A DNA stretch of 64,000 bases, taken from assembly GCA_029204225.1 (NCBI GenBank), contig CM055102.1:34528585-34592584 (forward strand), given 5' to 3'. Position 1 is the stretch's first letter, and each line of letters starts with the position of its first letter. This document shows positions 42,098 through 56,470 of this stretch, piece after piece. The position numbers and the translations under genes were made by a program. This stretch comes from Diphasiastrum complanatum (taxonomy: Eukaryota > Streptophyta > Lycopodiopsida > Lycopodiales > Lycopodiaceae). The notes under the pieces were generated by a model. It worked only from the letters and a program-made list of their open reading frames with translations, did no database searches and was not told where the DNA came from.

Positions 42098-45000
42098 ATG
42101 GCGATGTCGCTTCGCTTAAGCCTTCTTCCGTTTCAGTCACCAACAGACGCTTCGATGCTTCGCTTGCAGCAGCCTCCACCTTCAATCATCGCATTTTCCA
42201 GCATAGTTGCTGTTGCATCATCGCTGCCTCCTTCTCAGACGGCAATGCCTCCGAATCCGCCCTCGCACATCAAATCGGGTGCCTCCTTCCTTCGTCCTCA
42301 CTTGCTTCAGTTGGCTCCATATACTCCCATTGAACCTTTTGAGGTCAATATGTTTTTGTGTTTCAGCTTTTCTTCCATTCCGTAATGCTTGCATCTTCTA
42401 GGGTTTGTGATTTATTACAGTGTACTACACATCTTCTAGGCTTTCTAAAATACAGCGATCTACTAAGCATCTGCTAGAGTTTTTGAAATGTGACAATGTA
42501 TTAGGCATCTTTAAGGGTTTGTGATTTATAGCATTCCCTATTCATCTTCTAGGGTTTGTCAAACTATAACGAATTCTTCATATGCAGATATTATCAGCAC
42601 GTCTTGGAAGATCAGTCAAGGACATTGTCAAACTTGATGCAAATGAAAATCTTTACGGGCCACCTCCAGAGGTTTCACTCTTATATAATGCAAATCTATT
42701 TTTCCAATCTTATCTACTTTTTCTAGATGATGATCTGGAGGGATGAAAAACTATGTTTGGATCATTATTTTTTCTAGGGCATGTTAGAATTTATATCGAT
42801 TCTGTAATGTATGCACTTTTTTCTATATTCGATTTTATGATCAACGACAAATCTAGTCAAAATATAGCAGCACCTTTATTAGGAAAATCCTTTAATCAAA
42901 AATCTTATTCCATTTGGCACGCTTGATTAATGTCTCTCGTTTGTGACATAAGACATTCTTTGGCACTGCTTTCTGATCGTTTCTTTTGTAATTTTAGGTG
43001 CTGAAAGCCCTTGGATGTATGGACTTTCCAAACATATACCCTGATCCCGAGAGTCGCAGACTGAGAGCTGCTCTTGAAGTGGATGCTGGAGTCGAAGCTG
43101 AACACATTCTCGTAGGATGTGGTGCTGATGAACTTATTGACCTGATCATGAGGTATTGTCTTTTACCGTTTTGGTTCTATAGAATCTCAAGATTTCTTTA
43201 TTTTCAGTAAAGAAACTGGGTGCTGAATTTAGCATCTTGCAATAGGTATCTCTGGACCCTGATTCATAATGATCATGGAATGATGAGGATTTTATATATT
43301 TTTTTTACAGATGTACTTTGGATCCTGGTGATAAAATTATTGATTGTCCACCAACCTTTACGATGTATGCCTTCGATGCAGCTGTTAATGCTGCTTCTGT
43401 AGTCAAAGGTGCACATACGCAACTTTTGATGCAGAAATTTCATTAACTGTGTTTATGCATATCCATTGGGCTGTAAATTCTTCACACACATGTTGCTTCT
43501 GCAAGAAACATCTGCTAGTGTTCAACAGTTAAGATCGTAAAAGCTACATTGCTTGGGCCCATACATTAGTTAAGATTTTATTCATTTTATGGGCAGCTAT
43601 GGAAGCACCTGTTCTTTGGATGCTAATGTTAGTTGTAGGCATGTTTATTACTGATTTTGCCAGATGAAATTGTTCGAAAATAACAGATTAAACGAAGTAG
43701 AATTTCCTTATTTTCAGTCCACAAGAATAAACGAATTCATTCCATCTTTTTGCAGTTCCACGGCTACATGATTTTAGAGTGGATGTTGAAGCTTTGGCCA
43801 GAGCTGTGAAGGAGCATTCTCCTAAAATTGTTTTTTTAACTTCTCCAAATAACCCCGATGGCAGGTTAGCAATCTCCATGTGCATCAGTCAGACCTGAAG
43901 CTGATTTTATCTATACTCTTTGCTAAATTCAATTTCCTGAGGTCAAAATATTGCAATTGCTTGCTGGCATATGCAGGCTTCACTACTGTGTATCATGCAT
44001 TCTCTTAAAAGGCATACTTGTTGCAGTTTAATCAACGAGGAGGATCTTCTGGAGATTTTAAGAATGCCAGTTTTAGTAGTACTCGATGAAGCTTATATTG
44101 AATTTTCCAACCAGTCTTCCCGGATGAAATGGGTAAAAGAGTTTGATAACCTAATTGTTCTAAGAACATTCAGCAAGCGAGCAGGTACATCTTTTCACTT
44201 TGTGTTTGTTTTCAGTGAGATTAGGTACATGCTGGACAGTGTTCTTAATATGGAAAATCTGATCATTTTTGCAATTCACTATACTGACACTAGGTGTCCA
44301 GATGCAATGGACCTTCACATGAATTGAAACCAGCCATATCTTTGCTATATTTGCCCACATTCCCTGTGAATTGGTGGATTGTTGACGTATCTTTGTTTGC
44401 CAGGTTTTTTTAATTGTCAAGAATATTTGATTCAACTAAAGATGTAAGTAGCTGATGCCATTCTTGGATTCAATCATATAGACGTTTGTTGGCTTTGAGG
44501 AGCTCTTAACCGTGCTAATCTTCATATATCTTTTCATACCAAATCCTAGTTGCTTGCTTTAAACCATAAAAAGCCTTTTTAAGTTTACGTACCATAGCAT
44601 AGATGCAGCCCACTTTCCGGAACACCATCAGGGATATGGCATTAGGGTTCTCCCGGAGTGTAATTTTTTTTGGGGTGCCAATATGGGTATCAGATTAAAG
44701 GTGTTTTCAAGAGCAATTCAGCTACCTAGTTCTCCAGGAGTTTCAATAGGAGTGTGGTCCAGTTTTGTGTCATTAGGTGATTCTTTATCGAACATCTTTA
44801 TTTCTGTATCATGTCAAATGAAATCACATGGAACCATATTGAACGACAGCAAACCGACTACAATCATGAAGCATAACTACCCATCTCAGAGGTTGTGACA
44901 AAAACGTGAATAAACTCAACCTACTCAACAAAATATGAGTACATTATACAGTGCCAACCTGAAAGTAAGCTTGTAACGTTGACTGTTTTCACTCCAATGT

Positions 45001-46093
45001 CTTTTTGGTCTGCAGTGTATCTCTATCTGTAATTGACCAAATCAATATAGCACTAGCTTCTATGCAAGGCAATTTTTGCCTTTTTCTAGCTCATCAATAC
45101 GTTGTTGTCTTAAGTTCTCACCTGTAGAACTGATCTACTCAAAAGAAAAGTGATGTCTGACAAACATTGACTTCTTGGCAGCTCGTTAATCTCCCATTGT
45201 CTAATGCCTGATCAGTGGAGATATGCACAATTTTTTAGACCTTTCTATAAAAAAAAAACCGTTTTTTTTTACAAAGGAGTTTAATCCATTAATTATCACT
45301 TCCGGACATATAAGAGCATATATTGAGGATGGCAAATTGGTAAGATGGCGGAGTGAGGTTGCATTGTAAACATATAAGAGCCGGAGTGAGATTGGATTGA
45401 AAACATGAATGGCAATATGCAACCTCACTCCGCCATCTTACCAAATTGGTAAGAGCCGGAGTGAGGTCACAAAAGGCTCCTGCGTTCATGAGAATCCAGC
45501 CATTGGTTCTCCCAACCATACCAACTGTTGCAAAAGGCTCCCAGCCATACCAACTAACACCATATCTCCAAGTCTGTGCAGATGAAAAACTGATCTCCCC
45601 TTATCTATTGCAAACAGATCCGTGGAAAAAAGTATGAAATGGTCGCGGACCTGATTGCCGCTTTGGTCTCCATTTAATTTCCCGTTCTTTGTTTTGTGCC
45701 AGGCAGATTCTTTATCTGCTACCATCTCATAAAGGACGCAGTTGCAGTTATATGAAAAAAGTATTATGTTTATTTTTTTACGATGTAGGCGCACTTTCCC
45801 TCCTTGCTATCTTTGAAATGCACGCTACTTGCTCGCTATCTGTGAAATGCAGAAGCCGCGGGCCAGCAGGGTCTAAATTCATTTTTTTATAATTTACATG
45901 AACTCGTTTCGACCCAGTATGTTCCGTAACATACGGAACAGACGGAACGGAACGTTTTTGCTCGGAATGGGCTTCTAAGACTAGTAGAGATGCTTTTGTA
46001 TTGTTATTAAGCAATTGAATTATTCTGCTACTCCATGAGGGTTACTTATTTAAGAAAACTATGAAAAAGTTTAAATGATTTTAGACTCTTTTG

Positions 46094-46192
<99 letters not shown>

Positions 46193-47543
46193 CTTACACA
46201 CATGCACATGCATGTGCAAATGCTCAGACACACAGACAGACAAAAGACACACACACATTCGAGAGCTTTCTATTCTCAATGCTTCAATTTTTGCGACAAG
46301 TTCATATTCATATGTTGTAAGATGATTGCCCAATGCAACTGCCCTGCACCCTGGAGAATTTAAGGGGAATTTGTTAAATTCCTTTGTGTAACTTTCTGTT
46401 GATAAAAATGCTTGTTTCAAAGCCTAATGATTCTTTTTCTATCCCCCCTCCCCCTCTCTTGCATAATCTCAGTGAAGGACAAGCCCTTCACTGTGCTGTT
46501 TGTTTTACAAACAATCTTAGTAGCATAGTTTCAAAAGCCTGGCACTTGTGCACAAGCCTTCACATAGTGTTTTCTGAGTCTAGAATAAACTTAACGGTCA
46601 TGAAGTCAGCATTACTATTTCTCACTTCCATCGATGCTATTTGAAAAAGAGCAGGTTTGGCTGGTATTCGTGTTGGTTATGGTTCGTTTCCACTGAGCAT
46701 GGTGCAATACTTTTGGCGAGCTAAGCAACCTTACAATGTATCTGCTACAGCCGAGATAGCTGCCTGTGCTGCATTGAAAAATCCCATCTATCTTGAGGTG
46801 CTTCAGATGACTAGGTTTCATAGTTGTGTCCAGAGAGTTAGTAGCTTGGGACTTCTTTTACTGAATTTTTTTTTAATGAGCCTCACGATGGAATAAGTTT
46901 ACGTGACGTTAGGTGCATAAAACTCGTTTTAAGACCTTGTAGATGTTATTTTGAAATTCATTAAGATTACTTTTTACATGTTCAGAATGTCAAAGAAGCT
47001 ATTATCAAGGAAAGAGAGCAGCTTTTTACACTCTTGCACGATGTTCCATGCCTTACGCCTTATCCAAGTCATGCCAATTTCATTCTATGTGCTGTGAAGG
47101 GTGGCAGAAGTGCCAAGAAACTGAAGGTAATGAAAGCCAACTTCTGAAGGGCATTTGAGGCTTGGAGGTAGATTTTCACTTATATGCAAATATAATAACC
47201 AATCAGTTAGATTTGTTGCTGATCGAAACAGTTTCATCGACATCCTGGGTGTCTGTAGTAGGCAGTTGTTTTCACATAGTTCAATGTTTCAACAAATGAA
47301 TGCTAATGGCTAAGCACTGCAGAACTTTTATTCCGAATAAGTTTGAGCATGTGGACTGAACCTATTTTGCTTTGTTGATCGTGCAAGGCTGATTTGGCTA
47401 AATGCGGGGTGATGGTCCGCCATTACGATAATGCAGAGTTACGAGGCTTCATCCGGATATCTGTTGGAAAACCTGAGCATACAAAAGCTCTCATGACTGC
47501 TTTACAGACAGTGCTGCGTGACTCCGCTGCTATTCAAGAATGA
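42098..47543 (+). CDS. Histidinol-phosphate aminotransferase, plastid-targeted
   Basis: PLP enzyme that transaminates imidazole acetol-phosphate to histidinol phosphate. Nine exons: 42098-42343, 42588-42671, 42998-43152, 43311-43408, 43756-43864, 44027-44184, 46655-46797, 46986-47126, 47388-47543. They join in frame for 429 residues, normal for plants. Residues 1 to about 75 are Ser/Pro/Ala-rich and lack a family match: a plastid transit peptide. Class II aminotransferase motifs in order: [46 protein letters not shown] (D251, Y254), Schiff-base K281 in [12 protein letters not shown]289 in GIRVGYG, and [11 protein letters not shown]. One oddity: the usually conserved Pro of NENP is Leu104. Intron 6 (2470 bp) holds Copia debris, a hairpin and a CT/CA microsatellite. 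Start Met 42098 (MAMSL) could also be 42104. Confidence 0.95.
44505..44880 (-). mobile_element. Copia RT scrap in aminotransferase intron 6
   Basis: The minus strand at 44505-44585 reads [20 protein letters not shown], the Copia RT motif upstream of the catalytic YVDD. The remaining sequence to about 44880 looks like decayed polyprotein without clear motifs. Antisense to the host gene. Confidence 0.7.
45337..45444. repeat. Perfect 27-bp-arm hairpin in intron 6
   Basis: Left arm 45337-45363 (TTGGTAAGATGGCGGAGTGA then GGTTGCA) and right arm 45418-45444 are exact reverse complements with a 54-base loop. Additional direct GCCGGAGTGAG words in the loop and just right of the structure suggest a small multi-repeat element. 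Confidence 0.92.
45920..45943. repeat. Small palindrome GTTCCGTAACATACGGAAC
   Basis: Eight-base perfect arms around ACA, followed by more GGAAC words; a related GAACCGTTAC/GGAACGG cluster sits at 48700-48745. Confidence 0.7.
46096..46190. repeat. Compound (CT)n(CA)n microsatellite in intron 6
   Basis: About 28 CT units (46096-46152) followed by about 19 CA units (46153-46190). Confidence 0.98.
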
Positions 47544-48221
47544 TGACTGTAGTTACGGAAAAAATTGAATGACAGCTCTGGTCTCTTTCAATCTATAAAT
47601 GGCATGGGACCTCTTATACAAGCATCCTGATTGCGCTCTCCTATATAACAACTTAGATGTGGCAATGATTTGCTGCCATTGGGAATACAGAACTGCTGTG
47701 TTAATAGAAACTGCTGTACACAAGATTTTTACTTCTCAAAAATGTAGAACTTCTGATATGAAGGAGAATACTGCCAATAGCGACATCGGCAAACAAGATT
47801 TTTTGGCTGAATCTAGATCAATTTTTGGAGGGATTAGTACATATGAGAAGTGAACAATCAAGCCGATGTCAAATATATATGCAAAAAGGTAGATCTGGCA
47901 TTACAGTTGAACACAGTGCAAACGATAAAAAATGCTGAGTTATGAAAATTTGTTGCTAGCCAACAAAGTTTTCTAGCCATTGTTCTGTTAACGCCATCCA
48001 TTATACCTATGATAGTCTGTTATTCCAATCACAACATTGTCCTTTTAGGTTCTCTGTAAAATTTTGTGTGAGAATTTGCGTAAAGAAGGTTTTTAAATGT
48101 TTGGCTGATTTTTCCAAAACATATTTTTGAATGTTTGGTTGCTACCATGGTCCTCAAGCATCTCAATTTTTTTACTGTCTTCATGTCCCAGTCTCATCCT
48201 GCTTGTCTACCTGTACAAATC
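47544..48221. other. 3' flank of aminotransferase gene
   Basis: Presumed 3' UTR then spacer. ORF 47599-47853 (84 codons) directly downstream has no domain and lies in likely UTR sequence. Confidence 0.4.
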
Positions 48222-48530
48222 TAGCATTGCATAAACTGCGGATGTTGTGAACGTAGAGGATTAAAATCTTCATATGTTTTAGATCTTACATGCACCACTT
48301 ATGGGGTTGGTTGTTTTCAACTGCGTGCTTGGATCTCTTATAAACGCATGGGTGTATGTTTGTTTGGTTCTCAAGCATTGCATAACCTGCAGATGCCATG
48401 GACATACAGGGTTAAAATCTTCATATGTTTTAGATCTTACATGCACCTTTTTTGGGGTTGGTTATGGTTATTTAACTGTGTGCTTGGATCTCTTATAAAC
48501 GCACGTGTACATGTCTGTTTGGTTCTCAAG
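48222..48530. repeat. 151-bp tandem duplication
   Basis: Two diverged copies, from GCATTGCATAAACTGC (48223) and GCATTGCATAACCTGC (about 48375), each with ATCTTCATATGTTTTAGATC and GTGCTTGGATCTCTTATAAA. Overlapping plus-strand ORFs follow the repeat. Confidence 0.88.
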
Positions 48531-50300
48531 TCAGCTTTGCGAGTTGAGTTGGTGATCTCAGATCATAATTTTAGAGTAACTCAAGTTTTGTTGGGCCATT
48601 ATCAGCCACAAATCGGTAAAAAATAACCGATTGCTTGCAGCAATTTTTTTTTTTGTTCTGTTCTGGTATTTACATTAGTCAAAAAAATAAAAAGTTAATG
48701 GTTCAGGAACCGTTACTGTTCCTTGGGTTCCTTAGGAACGGTTTCGTGATGTCCTGTGGAACTATGGGTGCATTACAATTTAGAATAAGCTTTGAGTATT
48801 TGTTATAACATAGATAATTCATATTCAAAAGTTTACATAATTGTAATGACTGTAAGTAGCTTATAGCACTTAGATTTCTAACGATTGTAAATGGCTTATA
48901 GTACCTAGATTTGAGAAATATAGGTACCTCACAACTATGATGTCTTCATTACATAAATAACTCTTTTTTAGTGGTTAGACACACATTCCTTCCTAAGTGT
49001 ACATATTGTATAAACTTTATATACCAAGATTTAAAAGGGATAGGAAATGACCTCATGATTACAAATGGAGTATAATATCTTGATCTAAAGAGTATGGGAA
49101 ATGATATTGTGAATACAAATTAAGGAAGTAATCAAGTTGCAATTGAGAGCATATCGATGCTAACAAGCTTATGTACAATTACTACCTCAAAAATCTGATT
49201 CTAGAGTCATTAGACTTTGTTTGGTAATTTTGGTCGGTCTTTACAATATAATATAAGCCTTAAATAGATATGATTATAGGTGAAAAGGAGCTAAATTTTT
49301 TATATATTTGAAACATAGTTTTAGGATACATGACATTAAAGAAAACCTAAACATTACGACTACATTCTCATGTGTCAAAACATTGCAAACTAGTTGCAAA
49401 CATTGGTTTCAATAAAAAAGCAGCTCATTGGCCAAATTTATGCAACTAGTGTGGCAGACATTGGTTTATGTGCATATAGGAACTTGAATCAAGATAATCT
49501 TGACATAAATAGAAGTTAAGGAAACTTGTAATTCCATTTGTTTTTTGGAACCATGAGGATGTCTTTCATTGTATTTTTTTTTGCAAAAAGGTATGAATAT
49601 TGAGGATTGTTGCAATTACCTCACATAGAAGAAGCTACTTGGTATTTGATACCAAAATATAAAATACTTTTGGACAAGTTATAATTAATCACTTGATTTC
49701 TTTAGATTTTCACAAAAAATCCCTCGGCACTACCACTTTGAAATGAAATAATTGTGCAAAAATGGCATGATTTACTTAAATGTAAACTTCTTATGATGTC
49801 GTTTTTTGAAATAAATAGCCTTGTGAAATATTTTATCTTTTATCTTCTTGCCATATCGTATGAGTGTGATGGAGAATCAGAATGTCTACAAGAAGTTCGT
49901 TGGAGCTGGTTATCATTAGTTTGGAGTCATTTTGTTGGAGCAAGAGGAAAGCAAGGAGAAAATTGTGTAATTGGGGGCAAGTTGCAATTGGAGCATAAAA
50001 CATCTATACTTTGCTTTTGCCAGTTCCTTAGTACTTTTTTTTCTTGTGCTTTTACATAGCACTTCACATGACATCTGGCATCTATAGGAATAAGGAGCTT
50101 TGATCTGTGGATTTGGAGTTCATAATACGAGGTACCAAATGGTTGCTCTCTAATGTGAGGCAAATTTGAGAGCAAGAGGTAGTGAGTATTTGCTAGGTAC
50201 ATTTGTAAATTACATAAGAGATTACTCTAGTTTGCTTACGTTTTTGTAGTAGTTTCGTAGAGCTACAACAATTGAGTAGAGCTAGAGCAGTGGCAATACT
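48531..50300. other. AT-rich intergenic region
   Basis: No gene recognised. A short GAACCGTTACTGTTCC / GGAACGGTTTC inverted pair lies at about 48706-48745. ORF 49754-50059 (101 codons) has no recognisable domain. Confidence 0.4.
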
Positions 50301-50332
50301 ATATCCTTTGTACACAAAGTGATTTTGCAACT

Positions 50333-50800
50333 TTGATGCAAGAAGAAAATGAAGGCAGAATCAACAAATGGAGAAGAAATGATGATAAAGCAGTTGCTCT
50401 TATGACTCTGTCGTTGACAAAAAAAATCGTGACGATTTTGGCCACAGTCGGCAGATCTGGCAGAGCTTGCAGGAAAAGTATGAAGCAAAGACCAAGACGG
50501 AGGTCTTGCATCTAACAAATCAAATGTTCAGCTTAAATTGGGATGATGTCGATCTTGATCACATGTGAACAAGATGAAAGCCATCTTTGCACAGCTACCA
50601 GCAGTAGGAGTGGAGCACAAAATACCTCCTACTACACAACAGTTTATGTTTCTGGTCAGATCACTTTCACGGCCTACCAGTCATTAAGAACAATCTTAAT
50701 GCAATCTCCTGATATTACCTTTGACGATGCAGCAAAGGCTGTCACAGAGGAAAAGTTAATATGACAGCAAGCTAAGCAAAAGGAAGACAATGAGAAGGCC
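50333..50800 (+). mobile_element. Plus-strand Copia gag fragment
   Basis: Reads INKWRRNDDKAVALMTLSL and, after frame shifts, an L-x-x-K-Y-E-A-K-T-K-T-E-V-L-H-L-x-N-Q stretch, then NKMKAIFAQLPAVGVEHKIP. This is the mid-gag pattern of Copia, also seen on the opposite strand at 53388-52930. It meets the RNase H end of the minus-strand element at about 50810. Confidence 0.65.
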
Positions 50801-53400
50801 CTATTTGTAAAAGCAAATCAGGTGAATTGTAAAAGTATTGTCCATCTGTAGAATCAATGGCTCTTGGTTGGTTTCACCCAGTCCGTCAAGGAACTGTCTC
50901 AGCCATGTGATTTCATTGGCCATCTTTGCGGCTGCAACGTATTCTACTTCACAGGATGATTGAGCTATAATGGTTAGCTTCTTGCTGACCCAGAGAATTG
51001 TTGTGCCTGTTGCAATGGTGGACCCTCCTGATACACTTTTATGGTCGTCCTTGAGAGATGCCCAGCTAGCATCACTGTAGGAGTGCATCTGGAAACCTGC
51101 ATCACGAGAATAACACAGCCCATAATCCTTCATCTGTCGAAGGTACTGTAAGATTCACTTTTGATCTTCTACTGTGCTAAGCCTGGATTCGTACTGAATT
51201 GACTCACGACATAAGCAATGTCGGGGTGTGTGTTATCTGCTAGATACATCAAAGATCCGCTCAGTCTCTTGTAAGACGTGTGCTGCATCATCTCTTGCTC
51301 TTCTTCTGTCTTCGAACAATCTTTGTTCGTCAGGACTGTCCCTACAAGCATTGGGGTATTTGTCCCTTTGCAATCTGTCATCCCGAAATCATCTAGGATT
51401 TTCTGGGTGTACCTTGACTGATGAAGGTATAGCTTTCCTTTGTCATAGTCACGGTCAATTGGCAACCTTGGATAACATCTGGCTTCTCCTAGGTCTGTTA
51501 TCTCGAAATGTTTCGAGATCTCATTCTTCTCTCCTGCAATCAGGCCTTTGCTTCTACATAGTATCAGGGTGTCATCCACATACACAACAACAATGAAGAT
51601 CTCCCCATCTGTGATTCTCACATAAAAATTGGAATCAATGGCTCGAATCCTAAAGATCTTAAGGCTTGATCTTTTTTCTTATACCATTGTCGTGCTGATT
51701 GCTTCAGACCATAGATACTCCTGTGCATTTGGCATGCATAGGTAGGAAGTGATTCGAAGGTATAACCTGGAGGTTGATCTATGTAGACCTCTTCGTCTAA
51801 TTTTCCATGTAGAGATGTTGTCTTCTCATCAATGATGTGAATCTTGAGGTCGTATGCAGCTGCATATGCAAATAGTAGGTGTAAGGAAGCATGTTTCACC
51901 ACTGGAGAGAAGGTCTCAGTGTAGTTGATGCCATACTTCTGAGAAAAACCCTTCGCTACAATTCTGGCCTTGTATCTTGAAACATCTCCATTGGGTCCAT
52001 ACTTTGAGTTTGTAAAACCATTTGCATTGCACTATTCTTTGTTTCTGGAACTGGTTGCAGTGTCCATACCTCAATCTTTTTCATGGATTCAATTTCTTGT
52101 TCATGGCTTGGATCCATTTGTCCTTTTCTGGACTATCGATGGCTTCCTCGAAAGTTCGTGGTTCACCACTGAATCCACAAAATTCTTCGAATGTAGAAGT
52201 TGAGCTGCCTGGCACAAATCTTGTTGGCGCTCTTCGCTCTCTCGTTGATCTTCTAGGAGATTCTTCTGGTAATACAATGCTCTTACCTTTATCTCTTTGG
52301 CTAGATCCGGAACCATCTCGGTTTACAGTAGTTCTAGCAGAGGGTAGGCTTGCAAACCTTTCTTCATCTGATTCGTTGCTCAGCTGATGTGGAGCTCGAA
52401 CATCTTTGTCTGACTATTCTTCTTCTGTTCCCTCTGTTATGGTTGGCAGGTCATAATACTGTTTTCCTAGAACTTCATAGCTGGCAGAATCATTGTCGAC
52501 CATTGTTCTGGTCTCATCAAACTTGACGTCTCTGACAGTCTTCACTAGATTCATATATGGTGTGTAAATCCTGTAGTATGACAAATAGTTGTCATATCCG
52601 ACGAGGTACCCTAATTTGACCTTCTCGTCGAGCTTCTTTTGAAGCTTATCAGGAATATGTGCATAAGCTACAAAGCCAAAATCTGAACATGTGTCAGATT
52701 GGGTTTTCTACCCCACCATAGTTCATGTGGTGTCATGTGAGAAACACCTAATTTGTCTATCCTATTTTGGATGTAGGCAGCTGTAGCTACTACTTCAGCC
52801 CATAGGACTCTTGGTGCCTTCGAATAAGCCATCATGCACCTTGTGGCTTCCATGAGAGTCATGTTCTTTCTTTCTGCAACACCATTGTGCTGAAGTGTAT
52901 AGGATGTTGTCCTTCTGTGAAGGATTCCTCGTTCATTGCAAAAATCAGTGAATCGGTTTGAGATGCTTCGACTTCTTCTCGAATCTCGATCATTGCCTTT
53001 TCGAGTGTCATTGTTGGATCCTTCGCTAGCAATGTTCGGGTTGTCTGGAAAGATCTTGGTAAAGCTCTTAACAGGTAGGTGAGCTGCTTCTCTACTGATA
53101 TTGCATTCTTTGTTTCGGCATTGTGTAACAGATCCTTCATCTTTTTGATAAAGAGGTAAGGGCTCTGCCATCCCATCGCAGATTTGTCAGCTGGTCTTCA
53201 AGAAGCATGCTCTGGCTACGTGATTTTGTCTGAAATCTGGTAAGCAATGTATCCCACATCTCTCTTGCATTAGAGAGTGTCATGAGGTCAAGAGTCAGAC
53301 TATCTTTGATGGATGATGACAACACGGCTATAGCCTTGTCGTTCTTCTCTCTCCATTCTCGTAGCTCTTTGTCAGTAGTTTTAGGCATCTCTTCGGTGCC
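50801..53400 (-). mobile_element. Internally deleted Copia element
   Basis: Right to left: gag (53388: MPKTTDKELREWREKNDKAI, AREMWDTLLTRFQTKSRSQS, then KMKDLLHNAETKNAISVEKQ), joined near 52930 to the integrase core (FCNERGILHRRTTSYTLQHN, GVAERKNMTLMEATRCMM, TPHELWWGRKPNLTHV). So protease and the front of integrase are deleted. RT follows: DLKIHIIDEKTTSLHGKLDE, YGLKQSARQWYKK, catalytic YVDDTLILC (51570s), TDLGEARCYPRL. RNase H at 51133-50830 (SDASWASLKDDHKSVSGGST, AQSSCEVEYVAAAK) ends abruptly at about 50810. Several frame breaks; inactive. Confidence 0.92.
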
Positions 53401-53639
53401 ATCTACCTAGGGCCATAGCCCTTCTCCCTTCAATATGAGAGAGGTCTTTATCTTCCATGCTAGGAAGTTTGACATGGCTGAGTTGAGGATTGTGCAGATC
53501 TTCAACTGTATACTATTGATCGATGTCGTTGTTGTAGATTGTGTTCTTCAGCTAATCTTTCTGGTTTCTTGTTCTGAATGCTTGTCTCTTGGATTTGATA
53601 GCTCTTTAGCTATATTAGGTCTCGAATATGAGTCTGTCA

Positions 53640-53869
53640 TGGCTCTAACACCACTGTCGGAAAATCTCCATGCCGATAAGGGTGCAGTGGGTATCCAGAC
53701 ACGAATTGTTTCATCCTCTGGTTCCTGCTGTTGATATTCTCACAGAAACAAACCCAGATGGAATTCGATTCTATCCTCGGGTCTACTGCCCTCTGTGACA
53801 GGATCTACAGTCCTCCAAAGTGAGGACAAACACTGTTGACCTACATAGAATTTACTTATGCATTCGACA
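53640..53869 (-). repeat. Short Copia 5' LTR and primer-binding site
   Basis: Minus strand: LTR from TGTCGAATGCATAAG (53869) to TTTTCCGACA (53655), 215 bp, with matching TGTCG/CGACA termini, then TGGTGTTAGAGCC, a variant of the tRNA-Met primer site. It is about 250 bp upstream of the gag start at 53388. The outer end is the less certain boundary. Confidence 0.55.
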
Positions 53870-55285
<1,416 letters not shown>

Positions 55286-55810
55286 TCTAATGTTTTAAAG
55301 CTCAGACTAATCAAAAGATTTAGTGATGAGGGGTCTCATTTGTGAAATTTCAAGATGAGAAATAATTTTGATCTAAAGATGGAATTTCAAGAGATCTTTT
55401 GGAAGTCATGGAGAGTGATACCATGGCTTAAATGCCAAGTGGAAGATTGGGATGGAAAAGTCTTTGCACTAATTTATGTTAACCTAAATGATTCACATAT
55501 TTTGCATGTGTCTAATCGCCAATTGGCAGTCATCAAAAGAAGCATGTGATAACTTGATTAGCATGTATGAAACTCAAGATATGACATGTTGATAGTTGAG
55601 AATGAAAACATTTTCATTCAAAATGGCTAAAGATGCTTCAGTAAATAATCATGTTAACAACCTAAAATCATTAGTGGATACGCTGGTAGTCATGTTGAGA
55701 TTAGAATAGGCAACAAAGATTCAAGCCATAGGAGAGAGGTGGAGAGAAAAAACTCAAAGCTTGTATCCAATAAGAGAAGGGTATGATAATAATTTGGCCT
55801 ATTTCTCTAA
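55286..55810 (+). mobile_element. Copia gag remnant
   Basis: Plus-strand reading MRNNFDLKMEFQEIFWKSWR, then DWDGKVFALIYVNLNDSHIL and, further on, KMAKDASVNNHVNNLKSLVD: Copia gag order with stops and frame changes. No protease or downstream parts are found. Confidence 0.7.
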
Positions 55811-56470
55811 CATAGTAATAAAAGGCACTCACGCCCATTACTATTACTGGCCAATAAAGCTGTGTGAAAATAGATAAATGTTAGCTAGTTAATTTGCATG
55901 CTAAATGTCATCACAAGGCTATGAACAAGTCAACTACCACACAATTGTACATATCTTAACTATGATTTGGCATAGGTATTTGGGTCATGACCTCGATCTC
56001 CATGAGGGGTTAACACATGTCCTATCTTGTAGGGATACATAAGTGAAGGTGGTGCAGCTCAATCTATCACTCTCATCTCATTGGATTATGGGGGCAACTC
56101 ATGTTTAGAGGTTCATAATGAGGGGCCACCACGTGCTAATTAGTGTAGGAACTCAAGCTCATCCTATATACTTGATGGAGAGCCCTTTTTACATACAACA
56201 TTGTTGCGTATCAAATGGGTAATATGTCGTGGAAATGAGAACTATAAGGAATATTCTTGGAATCACGTTAAATAATGGCACTTTTTGACACATTTTGAAA
56301 AAGAATGTCCTATAGTATCATACCCATTACTAAAAGTACATAAAAAGCACATCATTTTTTTTTACAAATTTGTAACAAAATTTCAAAATATGTAAAAAAC
56401 TAAAATATCCAACAAATTTTCCTAGAAGTTACATACAATACACAAAAATTAGAAAGGGCCCAAGTAATAT
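55811..56470. other. Spacer
   Basis: No gene or repeat recognised. Short mixed-composition sequence, possibly old LTR. Confidence 0.3.

Noticed and set aside
42070-42401. Other-frame ORFs over aminotransferase exon 1
   Set aside because: Shadows; only the frame from 42098 joins exon 2 correctly.
49754-50059. 101-codon plus-strand ORF
   Set aside because: No recognisable domain or supporting context; left as spacer.
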